In this document: positions 1-9,270 of the stretch, piece after piece
Numbering within the stretch: the stretch's first letter is position 1
Layout: each line of letters begins with the position of its first letter
Assembly (NCBI GenBank): GCA_045617845.1
Contig: JAZLJL010000046.1
Location: 1 to 28,338 of the forward strand
Origin: UBA1181 sp045617845
GTDB lineage: Bacteria > Bacteroidota > Bacteroidia > Bacteroidales > Paludibacteraceae
Length of the DNA stretch: 28,338 bases
Reading direction: 5' to 3'
Made by a program: the position numbers and the translations under genes
The notes under the pieces: model-generated
What the model saw: only the letters and a program-made list of their open reading frames with translations
What the model was told of the DNA's origin: nothing
Database searches by the model: none

Positions 1-888
1 ATCTATGAGTTTGGTTTTGGAGTCTTCGTTAATACCATTATGATTCCTTAGACACGACTTTAGATGTGAAAATAAGCCTTCCAGCTTATTCGAAGAGTTG
101 GGCATTCCTTTGTTTTCCGGTTCTTGGTAAGTGAATAGCCATGGGGTATTCCTTTTCAAACTGAAGTAAGCACTTCTCAGACGTTTATAGGTATAGAAAC
201 TCTTGCCTGTTTGTGGTGTTGTTTTTTCGTTAATAAAGTCTTTCCACTTGGCGTGCCAATCACCAAGTTTCTTGATAAAGGCTTGTTTGCTTAAGTTAGT
301 TAAAGACTTTGCCAAACACAACAATTCCACACTAGCTGGCATCTTTGGCTTTTGTGTGAGGTAACGTCGTACTATCTGGATCTGATGAAATTGACACAGT
401 TGGGTTGGTATATTGCCAAACAAACCCAATAAACCTACCTTTCCATCACATACCAGACCCTTTATTTGAAAACCTCGACCAATTAGAATAGATATCCCTG
501 TTTTGTATTGTTCTGCAGTTTCATTTTTCAACCGAAACCGCAGAAGAACCTCGCCTGTTAAAGCATCCATAAACACCATCAACCCGTTGCCTCTCCCAAA
601 ATAAGTTGTGTCCATAATGACAATCACTGGTGATGGAGTTGACACATTACGCTCGACTTTATAGGAATGGAGTTTTCTTTGTATCGTTTTACTGGAGCAT
701 TTGTATTTCAATGCTAACGCTGACAATGTCTGCCGCCCGACAACATATTCATGCCATAACTTTTCTTTGTCAATTCGAAGTCCTCCTAAGAATTGAGCGC
801 CACAACATTTACATCTATACAACTGTTTGGCTCCATTGCGACCGTTTTTTACGACATCAACACTGCCACATTTAATGCATTTTTTGAT
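1..888 (-). CDS. IS256-family variant transposase, partial; start codon missing or shifted
   Basis: Reading the minus strand from 888 gives 296 open codons to the window edge. The N-terminus is a zinc ribbon (C4-x2-C7 and C26-x2-C29), followed by a helix-turn-helix-like stretch and a DDE catalytic core: D93 in 'IMDTTYF', D148 in 'LVCDGK', a C165-x2-H168 signature and E270 in 'NKLEG'. D-D-E with C-x2-H between the second D and the E is typical of IS256/MULE-type transposases, and the ribbon suggests the IS1249-like, zinc-binding variant. Oddity: a TGA (891-889) lies directly before this frame and no ATG follows until residue 92. An ATG at 892-890 is in another frame and runs into a stop after five codons; one extra A in the run of six A's would join it to the long frame. 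So the copy either starts at ATC/ATT or is inactivated by a 1-nt deletion. Confidence 0.75.
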   Translation of the reverse strand, partial: MKKCIKCGSVDVVKNGRNGAKQLYRCKCCGAQFLGGLRIDKEKLWHEYVVGRQTLSALALKYKCSSKTIQRKLHSYKVERNVSTPSPVIVIMDTTYFGRGNGLMVFMDALTGEVLLRFRLKNETAEQYKTGISILIGRGFQIKGLVCDGKVGLLGLFGNIPTQLCQFHQIQIVRRYLTQKPKMPASVELLCLAKSLTNLSKQAFIKKLGDWHAKWKDFINEKTTPQTGKSFYTYKRLRSAYFSLKRNTPWLFTYQEPENKGMPNSSNKLEGLFSHLKSCLRNHNGINEDSKTKLID

Positions 889-1010
889 TCATGTTTATCT
901 TTGATCTTCTACAAAGATAGTAATCATAAGGCTTCGCAGACTTTTTATCCTAAAAAATGTCCTTTAGGCCGAAATATTATATAATTATTTACAAAAAAAA
1001 TCATACAATC
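1..1010 (-). mobile_element. Insertion sequence, one end only (IS256-like, zinc-ribbon variant)
   Basis: The left ~1 kb is the transposase-start end of an insertion sequence that continues beyond the window. It lies just downstream of the tamL stop, so it does not break that gene. The outer boundary is a guess: without the other end I cannot define the terminal inverted repeats or the target duplication. The AT-rich stretch 890-1037 between the transposase and tamL holds no gene and should contain the IS end. Confidence 0.7.
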
Positions 1011-1037
1011 TCATTGACAAAACATGTTGAATTTCTT

Positions 1038-3335
1038 TTAGAACGGATACCCCACCGCGAAATGTATCGCGAAGTTATCCTTCAGCCGCGGATGCGTGAT
1101 GACCCACTTGGAAGTATTCTTGGCGTCGGACGACGGGTTTTCGGGGCTGTAGATCTGCATGCCGGCATCGAGACGGAGGACAAGGAAACTGAGGTTCGGA
1201 CGGATGCCCAATCCCCATGAGAGTCCCATCTCCTTGTAGAAATCCGCAATGTTGAATTGTCCGTATGGCTGGTTCTTATAGGCTTTGGCGGTCCAGATGT
1301 TACCAGCGTCGACGAAAGTGGCGAACTCGAAGAATGAGGAGAGTTTCAGTCTATGCTCCACGTTGAAAATCATCTTCACGTCGCCCGTCCGCTGCAGAAA
1401 ATCGGAACTGATGTCCGAATGGTAGCGTCCCGGTCCCAACGAACGGGTGCTCCAACCCCTCACCGTGTTCGGTCCGCCCGCAAAGAAACGTTGCTCATAA
1501 GGAAGGACGTCGGAGTTGAGGTATGGACACGCCAAACCGAACCCGGCATGGAGCACCAACTGGTTGTCGCGCTGGGTGACGAATATCTTGGAGACGTCGA
1601 ACGTCCCCTTCACATATTGTGCGAAAGGGGTATCGAAAATCATATACTTCTTCTCGCTCTCACCCTCTTCGGTTCCCTCCACACTCTTCTTTTCCACATG
1701 CGCCGCGGCACAGACCACGAAAGGCAGCGTACCCGCCATATCGATTCCACCACGCAACGTATAACCGTTCTCGGAAGTCCTTCGCTTGCTGGTGTAGACG
1801 AACGAATAGGCTGTACGGGTGATGAACTGGTCCATGTAGCTCTCCTTCAGCAGAGCGTTCTTCCCACGATCCAGGTAGGCTTCGAACCAGTCAGACATGT
1901 CGCGCGTGATGACGTAGTTGATATTGTAGAGGTCGAACGTGTGCGACATCCTCTGTCTGTGGCTCTTCCATGTATAACCCCAATCGAGGCCTAAGACCCG
2001 GCGGTTATACTCCGGACGGTTCTGCCAATTGATGCTGGCGGAGAAATTGGTGGAAGACCCCACCTGCTTCTTGTATTTCTCAGGCAAAAGGGCGAAAATG
2101 ATTCGAGGGAAAGACAATGAGAGCTCCACCCCATATTCATAGAAATTATTGGAAACCAACGTCACATTCTTATTGCTTCCGCTGATATGCTCATAAGCTC
2201 CATTCAACTTAATGCGGAAGGTCTCAGACCCCTTGAACATGTTCTTGTTGGAGAAGGAGATGTAACTCGCCACGCCTAAATCACCCGCATTGTTCGTACC
2301 GTCGACACCAAACTGAAAATAGTAAATGTTGGCTGGGGAAAGATTGATATGCGCATCCAATAAGGCACTGTCTCCCGGGACAGGACTGAACCCGATGTTT
2401 ACCTGCTCCACCGCACTCAACGAATGGAGCGAAGAGGAGGTCTTCTCAAGCAACAAATCACTGTAATACCTTCCCGAACGGATGAAATTATTATAGTAAA
2501 TAATGGAGGGGCGAATAAATGTCTTCTCGCCACGCACCACCTTAATCCGGTTATAATCAACAGTATCAACTCCCCTGGAATAGGAATTATTGACAATGAC
2601 ATTCTTAATACGGAAACGTTCCAATGAAGGGTCCTTCCCAGTCACGGTATCTATTTTTCGCGTCGGACGATACTTTAGTACCAAATCCACCTGATGGTTT
2701 CCAACGGAAGTATCCGCCAAGAAATAGAAATTATCCTTTTTGAGATTATAATAACCTTGGTTACGCACATGGGAAGTGATCTCATCGGTCGATTCGTCCA
2801 GTTTAGCGGCTTCAAAAGGTTCGTTCTCCCCGAACTCCAACCAACGATGGACAATGCGATAATTCACAAGGCCACGAAGTTCCGTCGAATCGATTCCATT
2901 CTCCACATTGCGTATCGTATAACAGTCATGCGGCTTGAGGCAATAAGTTACGCTTACCGTGTTCCCCTTTTTCGACAAACAATGGTCGACCTCAGCGTTC
3001 AGATAGCCAAGGTTATTTAATTCCTTCCGTATCTGCGTCTCCGTCTTAGCCGTCAGTTCCGAATCATAAATAACCGGAGCGCTTCCCATCTTCCTTAAAA
3101 GTCGGTTGATACACTTGGAGGTATCCCGTCCAGACAAAGAATAGAGGCGCAAACCCATACCCGAATTAGGCTTCTGGCGAAGGAAAGTCACGAATTGACC
3201 CGTATAAAGCTTGGCGCCCACCGGCTCAATCTTCACTTCCTTCAAAAGATACTCGCCATCCGGCACATACTTAGTGGTACGGCATGACGAAAAGAGCAGC
3301 GCCACTACCACGCAAAACCACAACACTTTATTCAT
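1038..3335 (-). CDS. tamL: TamL: lipidated TamA/BamA-like Omp85 outer-membrane protein
   Basis: Omp85-superfamily barrel expected to partner TamB in moving proteins or lipids to the outer membrane. A short hydrophobic signal ends in a lipobox (LLFSSC), so it should be a lipoprotein, the mark of the Bacteroidetes TamL branch. POTRA-like segments fill roughly residues 30-300 (for example 'RKELNNLGYLNAEV'), and the C-terminal half is a beta barrel with the conserved L6 motif 'GGPNTVRGW' and a terminal aromatic (GYPF). About 765 residues is normal for the group. It overlaps the end of tamB, so the two are probably translationally coupled. I chose the ATG at 3335 because a GGAGGG lies about 6 nt upstream; the ATG at 3341 touches that motif directly. 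The stop is followed by the insertion sequence, so the original 3' flank and terminator may have been displaced. Confidence 0.88.
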   Translation of the reverse strand: MNKVLWFCVVVALLFSSCRTTKYVPDGEYLLKEVKIEPVGAKLYTGQFVTFLRQKPNSGMGLRLYSLSGRDTSKCINRLLRKMGSAPVIYDSELTAKTETQIRKELNNLGYLNAEVDHCLSKKGNTVSVTYCLKPHDCYTIRNVENGIDSTELRGLVNYRIVHRWLEFGENEPFEAAKLDESTDEITSHVRNQGYYNLKKDNFYFLADTSVGNHQVDLVLKYRPTRKIDTVTGKDPSLERFRIKNVIVNNSYSRGVDTVDYNRIKVVRGEKTFIRPSIIYYNNFIRSGRYYSDLLLEKTSSSLHSLSAVEQVNIGFSPVPGDSALLDAHINLSPANIYYFQFGVDGTNNAGDLGVASYISFSNKNMFKGSETFRIKLNGAYEHISGSNKNVTLVSNNFYEYGVELSLSFPRIIFALLPEKYKKQVGSSTNFSASINWQNRPEYNRRVLGLDWGYTWKSHRQRMSHTFDLYNINYVITRDMSDWFEAYLDRGKNALLKESYMDQFITRTAYSFVYTSKRRTSENGYTLRGGIDMAGTLPFVVCAAAHVEKKSVEGTEEGESEKKYMIFDTPFAQYVKGTFDVSKIFVTQRDNQLVLHAGFGLACPYLNSDVLPYEQRFFAGGPNTVRGWSTRSLGPGRYHSDISSDFLQRTGDVKMIFNVEHRLKLSSFFEFATFVDAGNIWTAKAYKNQPYGQFNIADFYKEMGLSWGLGIRPNLSFLVLRLDAGMQIYSPENPSSDAKNTSKWVITHPRLKDNFAIHFAVGYPF

Positions 3336-6300
3336 CACCATCCCTCCTTTCCCGAACAGGCACCGTATCCCGGGGAGCCAATAAATTATTACCTAACGAA
3401 TCCTTCCCGAAAGGCAATAAGCCACGTAATGTCTTGGACTCTTTCACAAAGACCACACCAACCCCCTGCGTATTGCTCGAAGTATGATAGAAATCATTGT
3501 TCGTATGGTTATAGGCCTTGACCCTGACCACCTTCTTCTTGCCCAACATATACTCCGCATCGAAATCGCCCAGGAAAGACGACTCGTTATCGGCGTCGGT
3601 CGCCTGTTTCTGATAACCTAAATTCGTGCTTAGCAATAGCCTATCGTTGAACAATTTCGTGGAGACAGAGACGTTCATCTCCATGTCCGAGAAACCCTCC
3701 TGCGAAGAACTGAAGCCCGTTCCGATGGATACCTTATCCCCCAACACGGATGACAAAGCGTTGTTCAAGGCGGCAGACAAGGAGGAAGACGCCAGGGAAG
3801 TGAGCATGTCACCCTGCGCCTGCTCATCCGGCGCATAGAACATACCTAGACCAATCAAATAAGCGAACTCCCTGATACGGATATCATCCGTCGTGATGAT
3901 GCTGCTGAAATTCTGTTTCACATTATCGTCCGCCTTGGGCAAGGTGATGTCATACGTGAGGTTCATGTCAGACAGAGTCCCGGAAGCGTGTGCGTCGCAA
4001 CGGACAGGCTGACGGGTGGAACCAAGCCCCATGTTGGAGAAGCTGCTGCTCAGCGTGGCGAGGTCGGCGGTCAGTTCGTAGGAGGCGGTGGCATCGAACC
4101 TCAGTTTCATCGGATCACCGTTAAAATCCACATAAGCACCCTGCTGGATGGTAAACTTCTTGGAAGGAATCTCACTCACCTTAATCTTCACATAACCGTT
4201 ATTTACGGTGAATCGTTCATAAATGGAAAGATTCCCTTCTCGGTAAGTGACACGCAAATTGCCATGCCCGTTTATCATGGCACCGTCCGCCAAATTCACG
4301 AAGAAAGAGGCTTGGTCGGTCAACCCGACTGAGATGTCCGCATCCACATCGAAAGGAATCTCAGCGCTCTCCGCCACAGCGGAATCCTCCTGCGCTTCGG
4401 AATCGGGTTTCACATAAACGATATTGTCGTATGTCTGCACCTCCGTCACCGTTTCCGGCAGGACAATATTCAACGAAGTCTTATCTCCGTTGCTGAATTC
4501 GCCGGTAACCTTCAGATGGGAATCGTTTCCCCTCAAATCCAAGTTCTTGGCGTTAGCGTAAAAGACGCCATAGACCATATTGGTCTTCGCCTTAGGGTTA
4601 TTCAACAACAAGAAATTATCCATGTTGATGGAAAGCCTATACTTGAACTGTTGGAACTTATCATGGGCGATATCTCCCTTCAGCAATAACTTGTTGCCAT
4701 TATCATCCTTTAGGATAAAATGGTCCACCACCAATTGGTTCTTTCTAAACTTGATACTATCAGAAATGGAATAGCCCACCCCCGTATAATTAATGCGCAT
4801 ATGGGCGTCGCGCAAATAAGCGAAACCATCCAATTCAGGGTTGGCGATATCCCCTTCCGCCAAGATACTGGCACCTAGGTACCCACGAGTGTCGCTCAGA
4901 TAATCCGAAGCGAAAGGCATCATCATATCCAAAGGAAGGGAATCCAACGTGACAATCAACTTCAGCATATTCTCAGCAGGTTTCACTACCCCCTGCATAT
5001 TGAAGACACGCCTATCCCCATCATGTAGCACCACCCTAGAAACGACACCCTTGTGCTCGTTGTCCCACTTCATGTCAACCGCCAAATCCCCCAAAGGGAT
5101 ACCATCATATACCAAACTATCGAAACGGAGGTCATTGGTCTGGAAACGGACCTTGTCACCCGTCACGGCGGCGGCATGTATATCACCATTCAAAGAACAT
5201 TGTAGAGGAATCCTCTTGAGGGCGAAAGCGGAAAGAATCGGCTCCAAATCCACTTGGTCAAAACGGACGCTCAAGGTATCGCTCAACTGGTCCGAAACGA
5301 CACCGGAAACATCCATCAACAGATTATCATCCAACGATATACCAATATTCTTCACATGAATACGTTCGCCCATCTGACGTACTTCAGCTGGGGAAAAACC
5401 GAAACGGTAACCCATCAGCGACCAATCCGACTTTTGGATGGAAAGAGACATGTCAAACCTGTCGCCAACCTCGCTCTTCATAGAACGGACAGAGAAAGGG
5501 AGGGCTCCCTTCAACATCGAAGTGTCCGGCTTTGAAGCGAGGGACAACTTGCCATCCATCTGGTTGTGACCGATAGTGGAACGCAAAGCCAAATCCAACA
5601 TGGCGGCACCGTTTGACGCGGAAGAATCAGCCACCAAATCAGCGTCCAAAAGCAAATTCCCGTCATCCCCATGTGCCTTCAGCGCTATGTCCAATAACGT
5701 TTTTTCCCCGACACGCAACGAAGGCACCACCAAATCCACAGACAACATGCTATCTAATGTGGAAACGGAACCAACCAAGGAAGCACCCTGGACGAGCGAG
5801 ACATCCTGTCCGAAGAAACGCATAAGATCCTCAACATCCTTAACTTTCAACCGGAAAGAGAGATCCACATCAGACTTATAGGGAGGAATTTCCTTCCCAA
5901 TAAAAAGATCAGGCCAAAAAGAACGAGCCACTATCATGAAAGCGGGATAGATATCATTGAAATCATATGCCCCCTCCATATCGGCATCCAAAGCGGGAGA
6001 GGCGAATGTGAGACACCTCGACCCATCCGGTCTCGCCACATGGCGGGCTTTGGAAGGCGAACGCCACACGATATGGACAGAATCGCTCCGCAGGTTGAGG
6101 CTGTCGATGGAAACCTCACCAAGAAACAAGTTGAGGTCATCAACATGGGCGGACAAAGAGACATCCACCACCGCATTCCCTAGGGAATCCGCCAAATGGG
6201 TCGCTTTAGGCGAGAAATGACGCACACAAGCCGCCACATCGAATCGGGGCACCGTATCGGAGAGGTCCGCCGCCGAGAAACGCACATCGCCGTCCACATT

Positions 6301-7770
6301 CGGGTCCTTTACATCCACATGGGAAGAGAGCGAATCCGAAGGGAAATAATGTGCTGAAAGCCTCAACGTGTCGTAACTATATTTCTTATAGGAAAAATCC
6401 GCCACACGGGCAGAAAGGTCGACATCAGGCAAGGAATCCATATTCCAATCCACCTTGGCGTCCACAAACATCGAGAGACGGCCAAAGTCACCCGACTTCA
6501 AGATGGAATCCAAAGCAATCCCTTTCAATTCAGTGGCGACATCACATCCCAAATACCTCCTCTCGTTCAAATAACGCAAGGCGCCATCTAGATGTAGGGA
6601 ACCGTACGCGGAAGAGAGGCCACATTCCAACTTTCCGTCAGGCAAAGCGCCATCGAACTGCAAAGAGAGGTCCAAAGGCAAATAAGCCGCCAACATACCC
6701 GAATCCACACTATCCACCAAACTTGCTATCTTTTCAGCGGCTCCATTCGTCACGGACAAAGCGGTGACACGCAACAGATAGGACGAAGAATCCCAAGCAA
6801 GGCAATTTTCCATCTCCACGGCAGGAGCCTCCAAACGGAAGAAAGACGGATAGTCCACACGCAGGTCACGCACAGAGACCGAAGGGAACTTACCGGAGGC
6901 ACTCAACGACAAGGAAGCGGAATCCGTCAAGGAAGCGAACATAGGCACGAAACAACGCACGTCCGCCAAAGACAACGAATCGGAACCCAAAGAGAGGTTA
7001 TACCTCAAATCATCCAAAGCACATTCCGCCTTCAAAGAGAGGCGACTCTTGGGCAACGACAGTACCAAAGAGGGGACGGAAAGGCTATCGCCCACCAATG
7101 TGGCTTCGGTCTCCAGATTCTCCAAACGGAACCCCGATTTCTCACGGAACGAAAAATCCTTCACCTCCGCGGATATGACACCTTCAGGAGAGAGCGAAAA
7201 GAATGCATCCAAACGCAAGTCGCGACAAGAGATATGGGAAGCGTTGAACGTATCGACCGTCTCCGGGGAAGACCACACATCATAAGTCAGCCAACCATTC
7301 GCCAGCACGATATCATCGATGGTCAAACCAAAAGGTTCGCCAGAATCATCCTGCGTCTGGGGCTCGTCACTCGAAAACGCATCTATCAAAAAGTTGAAAT
7401 TAAAGTCAGAGGAATCCGACTCCTTATCAATATGAGCTACAAAATCGTCCAATTCCACCCTATTGATTTTTAAATCATTAAGATTCAATAGCGCATGGAA
7501 ATTAAAATCCGCCTTGAGTTTTCCGGCGGACAAAAGGGTATCCCCATTCAAATCCTCGACATAGAGATCCTCGACAAACAAACCATTCAAGAGGTCGAAT
7601 CCGACATAGCCGATGGAGAGTTCTGTCTTGGTCTTCTCCTTAAGCCAACTTTCACCATATGACAAAAGACGCCCCTGCACATACTTATTGCTCAAAATGG
7701 CCACCACTAAAATATTCAAGACAAGAATAATAGCGATGACCAACAAAAATATCCGGAACGCCTTCTTCAC
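3328..7770 (-). CDS. tamB: TamB: AsmA-like inter-membrane translocation/assembly protein
   Basis: Very large (1480 residues) envelope protein. One N-terminal membrane anchor (about residues 5-28) is followed by a long repetitive beta-rich region with alternating hydrophobic and polar residues, and a C-terminal DUF490/TamB domain (about 1050-1420, with 'YVDFNGDPMKLRFDATASY' and 'LGDKVSIGTGFS'). TamB-type proteins form a beta-taco groove across the periplasm and work with a TamA/TamL barrel; tamL follows with an overlap of a few bases. The start codon is GTG, directly after the TAG stop of the upstream lipoprotein gene, again suggesting coupled translation. Length and order match other Bacteroidetes. 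Alternative: a general AsmA-like phospholipid transporter, since TamB homologues also take part in anterograde phospholipid transport. Confidence 0.9.
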   Translation of the reverse strand: MKKAFRIFLLVIAIILVLNILVVAILSNKYVQGRLLSYGESWLKEKTKTELSIGYVGFDLLNGLFVEDLYVEDLNGDTLLSAGKLKADFNFHALLNLNDLKINRVELDDFVAHIDKESDSSDFNFNFLIDAFSSDEPQTQDDSGEPFGLTIDDIVLANGWLTYDVWSSPETVDTFNASHISCRDLRLDAFFSLSPEGVISAEVKDFSFREKSGFRLENLETEATLVGDSLSVPSLVLSLPKSRLSLKAECALDDLRYNLSLGSDSLSLADVRCFVPMFASLTDSASLSLSASGKFPSVSVRDLRVDYPSFFRLEAPAVEMENCLAWDSSSYLLRVTALSVTNGAAEKIASLVDSVDSGMLAAYLPLDLSLQFDGALPDGKLECGLSSAYGSLHLDGALRYLNERRYLGCDVATELKGIALDSILKSGDFGRLSMFVDAKVDWNMDSLPDVDLSARVADFSYKKYSYDTLRLSAHYFPSDSLSSHVDVKDPNVDGDVRFSAADLSDTVPRFDVAACVRHFSPKATHLADSLGNAVVDVSLSAHVDDLNLFLGEVSIDSLNLRSDSVHIVWRSPSKARHVARPDGSRCLTFASPALDADMEGAYDFNDIYPAFMIVARSFWPDLFIGKEIPPYKSDVDLSFRLKVKDVEDLMRFFGQDVSLVQGASLVGSVSTLDSMLSVDLVVPSLRVGEKTLLDIALKAHGDDGNLLLDADLVADSSASNGAAMLDLALRSTIGHNQMDGKLSLASKPDTSMLKGALPFSVRSMKSEVGDRFDMSLSIQKSDWSLMGYRFGFSPAEVRQMGERIHVKNIGISLDDNLLMDVSGVVSDQLSDTLSVRFDQVDLEPILSAFALKRIPLQCSLNGDIHAAAVTGDKVRFQTNDLRFDSLVYDGIPLGDLAVDMKWDNEHKGVVSRVVLHDGDRRVFNMQGVVKPAENMLKLIVTLDSLPLDMMMPFASDYLSDTRGYLGASILAEGDIANPELDGFAYLRDAHMRINYTGVGYSISDSIKFRKNQLVVDHFILKDDNGNKLLLKGDIAHDKFQQFKYRLSINMDNFLLLNNPKAKTNMVYGVFYANAKNLDLRGNDSHLKVTGEFSNGDKTSLNIVLPETVTEVQTYDNIVYVKPDSEAQEDSAVAESAEIPFDVDADISVGLTDQASFFVNLADGAMINGHGNLRVTYREGNLSIYERFTVNNGYVKIKVSEIPSKKFTIQQGAYVDFNGDPMKLRFDATASYELTADLATLSSSFSNMGLGSTRQPVRCDAHASGTLSDMNLTYDITLPKADDNVKQNFSSIITTDDIRIREFAYLIGLGMFYAPDEQAQGDMLTSLASSSLSAALNNALSSVLGDKVSIGTGFSSSQEGFSDMEMNVSVSTKLFNDRLLLSTNLGYQKQATDADNESSFLGDFDAEYMLGKKKVVRVKAYNHTNNDFYHTSSNTQGVGVVFVKESKTLRGLLPFGKDSLGNNLLAPRDTVPVRERRDGDE

Positions 7771-8388
7771 CTATTTTTTATCGAAGTTACTTCTCGTGAT
7801 AACCACATCAAACCAACCATCTCCACTTACGTAGTCATTCATGAAATGCAAACTATCCGACGAATGGGAAGGCACACCGAAAGAATCCAACGGTTCATAA
7901 TCCATATCGAAATCACCAGAGAGGAACACGGAATTCCTTTCACCGTCCACTCCGATCAGCTTCGAGCGGCTGAACTTCAACCAACCCCTATGCACCTGCA
8001 AGGTATCGACGCGATAATCCCTCTTCCATTCCACAACGCAACTATCGGCGAGATTCAACACAAGGGAATCCATAACGACCAAATCGGAGAATTTCTCCAA
8101 TTTCATGGAATCCAACGAGAATGTAAACGAAAGGGTACGCCTATCTTTTCTGGCGTTCCACTCATCATGGTCTTTCACATCCCCATGCAAAGAGAAGCAA
8201 ACCTTATCGCCGGAAACCACCACACTGGCAGGTTCATGGGAACGACCTTCAGTAAAATGCAAACAGTCCATTTCCACGTCGAACACGTTATTACCGCATT
8301 CAGTTCTCTTCAACTCATCCTCCTCCTCATAACAAGAGAAAGGCAAGAACGCAAGAAGGAACAATGATATTTTCGCAATTCTATTCAT
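7771..8388 (-). CDS. Predicted lipoprotein of unknown function in the tam operon
   Basis: 205 residues beginning with a signal peptide and lipobox (LAFLPFSC, Cys at about residue 19) followed by an acidic stretch (YEEEDE), a typical tether for a Bacteroidetes lipoprotein. The rest is predicted beta-rich with several Trp and no catalytic motif that I recognise; it resembles small DUF4738-like lipoproteins only in general character. It lies 12 bp after the outer-membrane barrel gene and its stop abuts the tamB GTG, so it is co-transcribed with yegS-like, OMP, tamB and tamL. Position suggests a periplasmic or outer-membrane accessory, but the sequence does not show a function. Confidence 0.7.
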   Translation of the reverse strand: MNRIAKISLFLLAFLPFSCYEEEDELKRTECGNNVFDVEMDCLHFTEGRSHEPASVVVSGDKVCFSLHGDVKDHDEWNARKDRRTLSFTFSLDSMKLEKFSDLVVMDSLVLNLADSCVVEWKRDYRVDTLQVHRGWLKFSRSKLIGVDGERNSVFLSGDFDMDYEPLDSFGVPSHSSDSLHFMNDYVSGDGWFDVVITRSNFDKK

Positions 8389-8400
8389 GGCAATACTTTA

Positions 8401-9234
8401 TTAAAAATCCTCGGAAGGCATTTCTGTCTCCACTTGAATAATTGAACTATAAGTAGGTTCCACAGGGACCACATCGTTTGTTTTGCCGATAGGGAACTGG
8501 ATGGTCACCTTGATTCCGCCATCACACCTCAGATCTTCGCCATCGATGAAGGAGATAGGAGATTCACCCAACTCGATCCTCGGGAATACGATTTCAGGGC
8601 AAACGAAAAAGTTTTTGCAGTCGATGCGGATTCCGCCCGCAGCGGAGAACGCAGTATGGAAATTCTCTGGCTTACCGATTTCGTCCTCCAGCCTATCCTC
8701 GTATTTGCGGGCCATACGGTCACTCCAGATCTCGACCATATTGCAGTTAGAGACCAAGAAATCAAAAGAAGCGTCGAACCTAGCATAAGGACGGACACGG
8801 TATCCGGGAGCATTGAAGAACACACGGAACGAAAGCGGGATGCCAACATAATAATTACGCTGTCCGAAAGAGTTCAACGAGATGTAGTCGCACGTCGTGG
8901 CGCCCTCATCCACCAACCAATACAAATCATCCCAATCGCCTTCGACCAAAGCCGCGCGATTTGTGAGACGCACCCCGACGGAAAGCGAGAGGCGCTCTTG
9001 GGCTAGCAAGAAATCGGAAATGGCCTCCAAATGCCATGTCGAATAATCCGCGTCAACCTCCTCGAAACCTTGGTACATCAAGTTAGGCACATTGATATTT
9101 CTCTCCTCAAAGAAAGAAGTTCCAAAAGCTACTCCAAAATTCACCTTCGAACAGGAGCCACCTTCCTCCGCACCCGAAAATGCGGAAGAACAAAACAACA
9201 CCGCCAAGACAGCGGTCAACATTAATCTTTTCAT
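8401..9234 (-). CDS. Outer-membrane beta-barrel protein, PorT-like
   Basis: 277 residues with a cleavable signal peptide (MKRLMLTAVLAVLFCSSAFS) and a mature part built of alternating amphipathic strands ('LSLSVGVRLTNRA', 'YYVGIPLSFRVFF', 'RVRPYARFDASFDF', 'FSAAGGIRIDC'), the usual look of the Bacteroidetes porT/outer-membrane-protein beta-barrel family of 8-10 strands. The specific role is unknown. An ATG nine bases upstream (9243) is also possible; I prefer 9234 because it gives a standard MKRL signal start. The gene lies between the lipid kinase gene (27-36 bp upstream) and the lipoprotein gene (12 bp downstream) in the minus-strand envelope operon. Confidence 0.7.
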   Translation of the reverse strand: MKRLMLTAVLAVLFCSSAFSGAEEGGSCSKVNFGVAFGTSFFEERNINVPNLMYQGFEEVDADYSTWHLEAISDFLLAQERLSLSVGVRLTNRAALVEGDWDDLYWLVDEGATTCDYISLNSFGQRNYYVGIPLSFRVFFNAPGYRVRPYARFDASFDFLVSNCNMVEIWSDRMARKYEDRLEDEIGKPENFHTAFSAAGGIRIDCKNFFVCPEIVFPRIELGESPISFIDGEDLRCDGGIKVTIQFPIGKTNDVVPVEPTYSSIIQVETEMPSEDF

Positions 9235-9270
9235 ATCTAGCATATGTTTGTTATTAATCGGGAATAGACA

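Noticed and set aside
1353..1994. 213-residue plus-strand open frame inside tamL
   Set aside because: Lies antisense to a well-supported gene, with no family motif; it is a by-product of codon composition. The same holds for other antisense frames in tamB.
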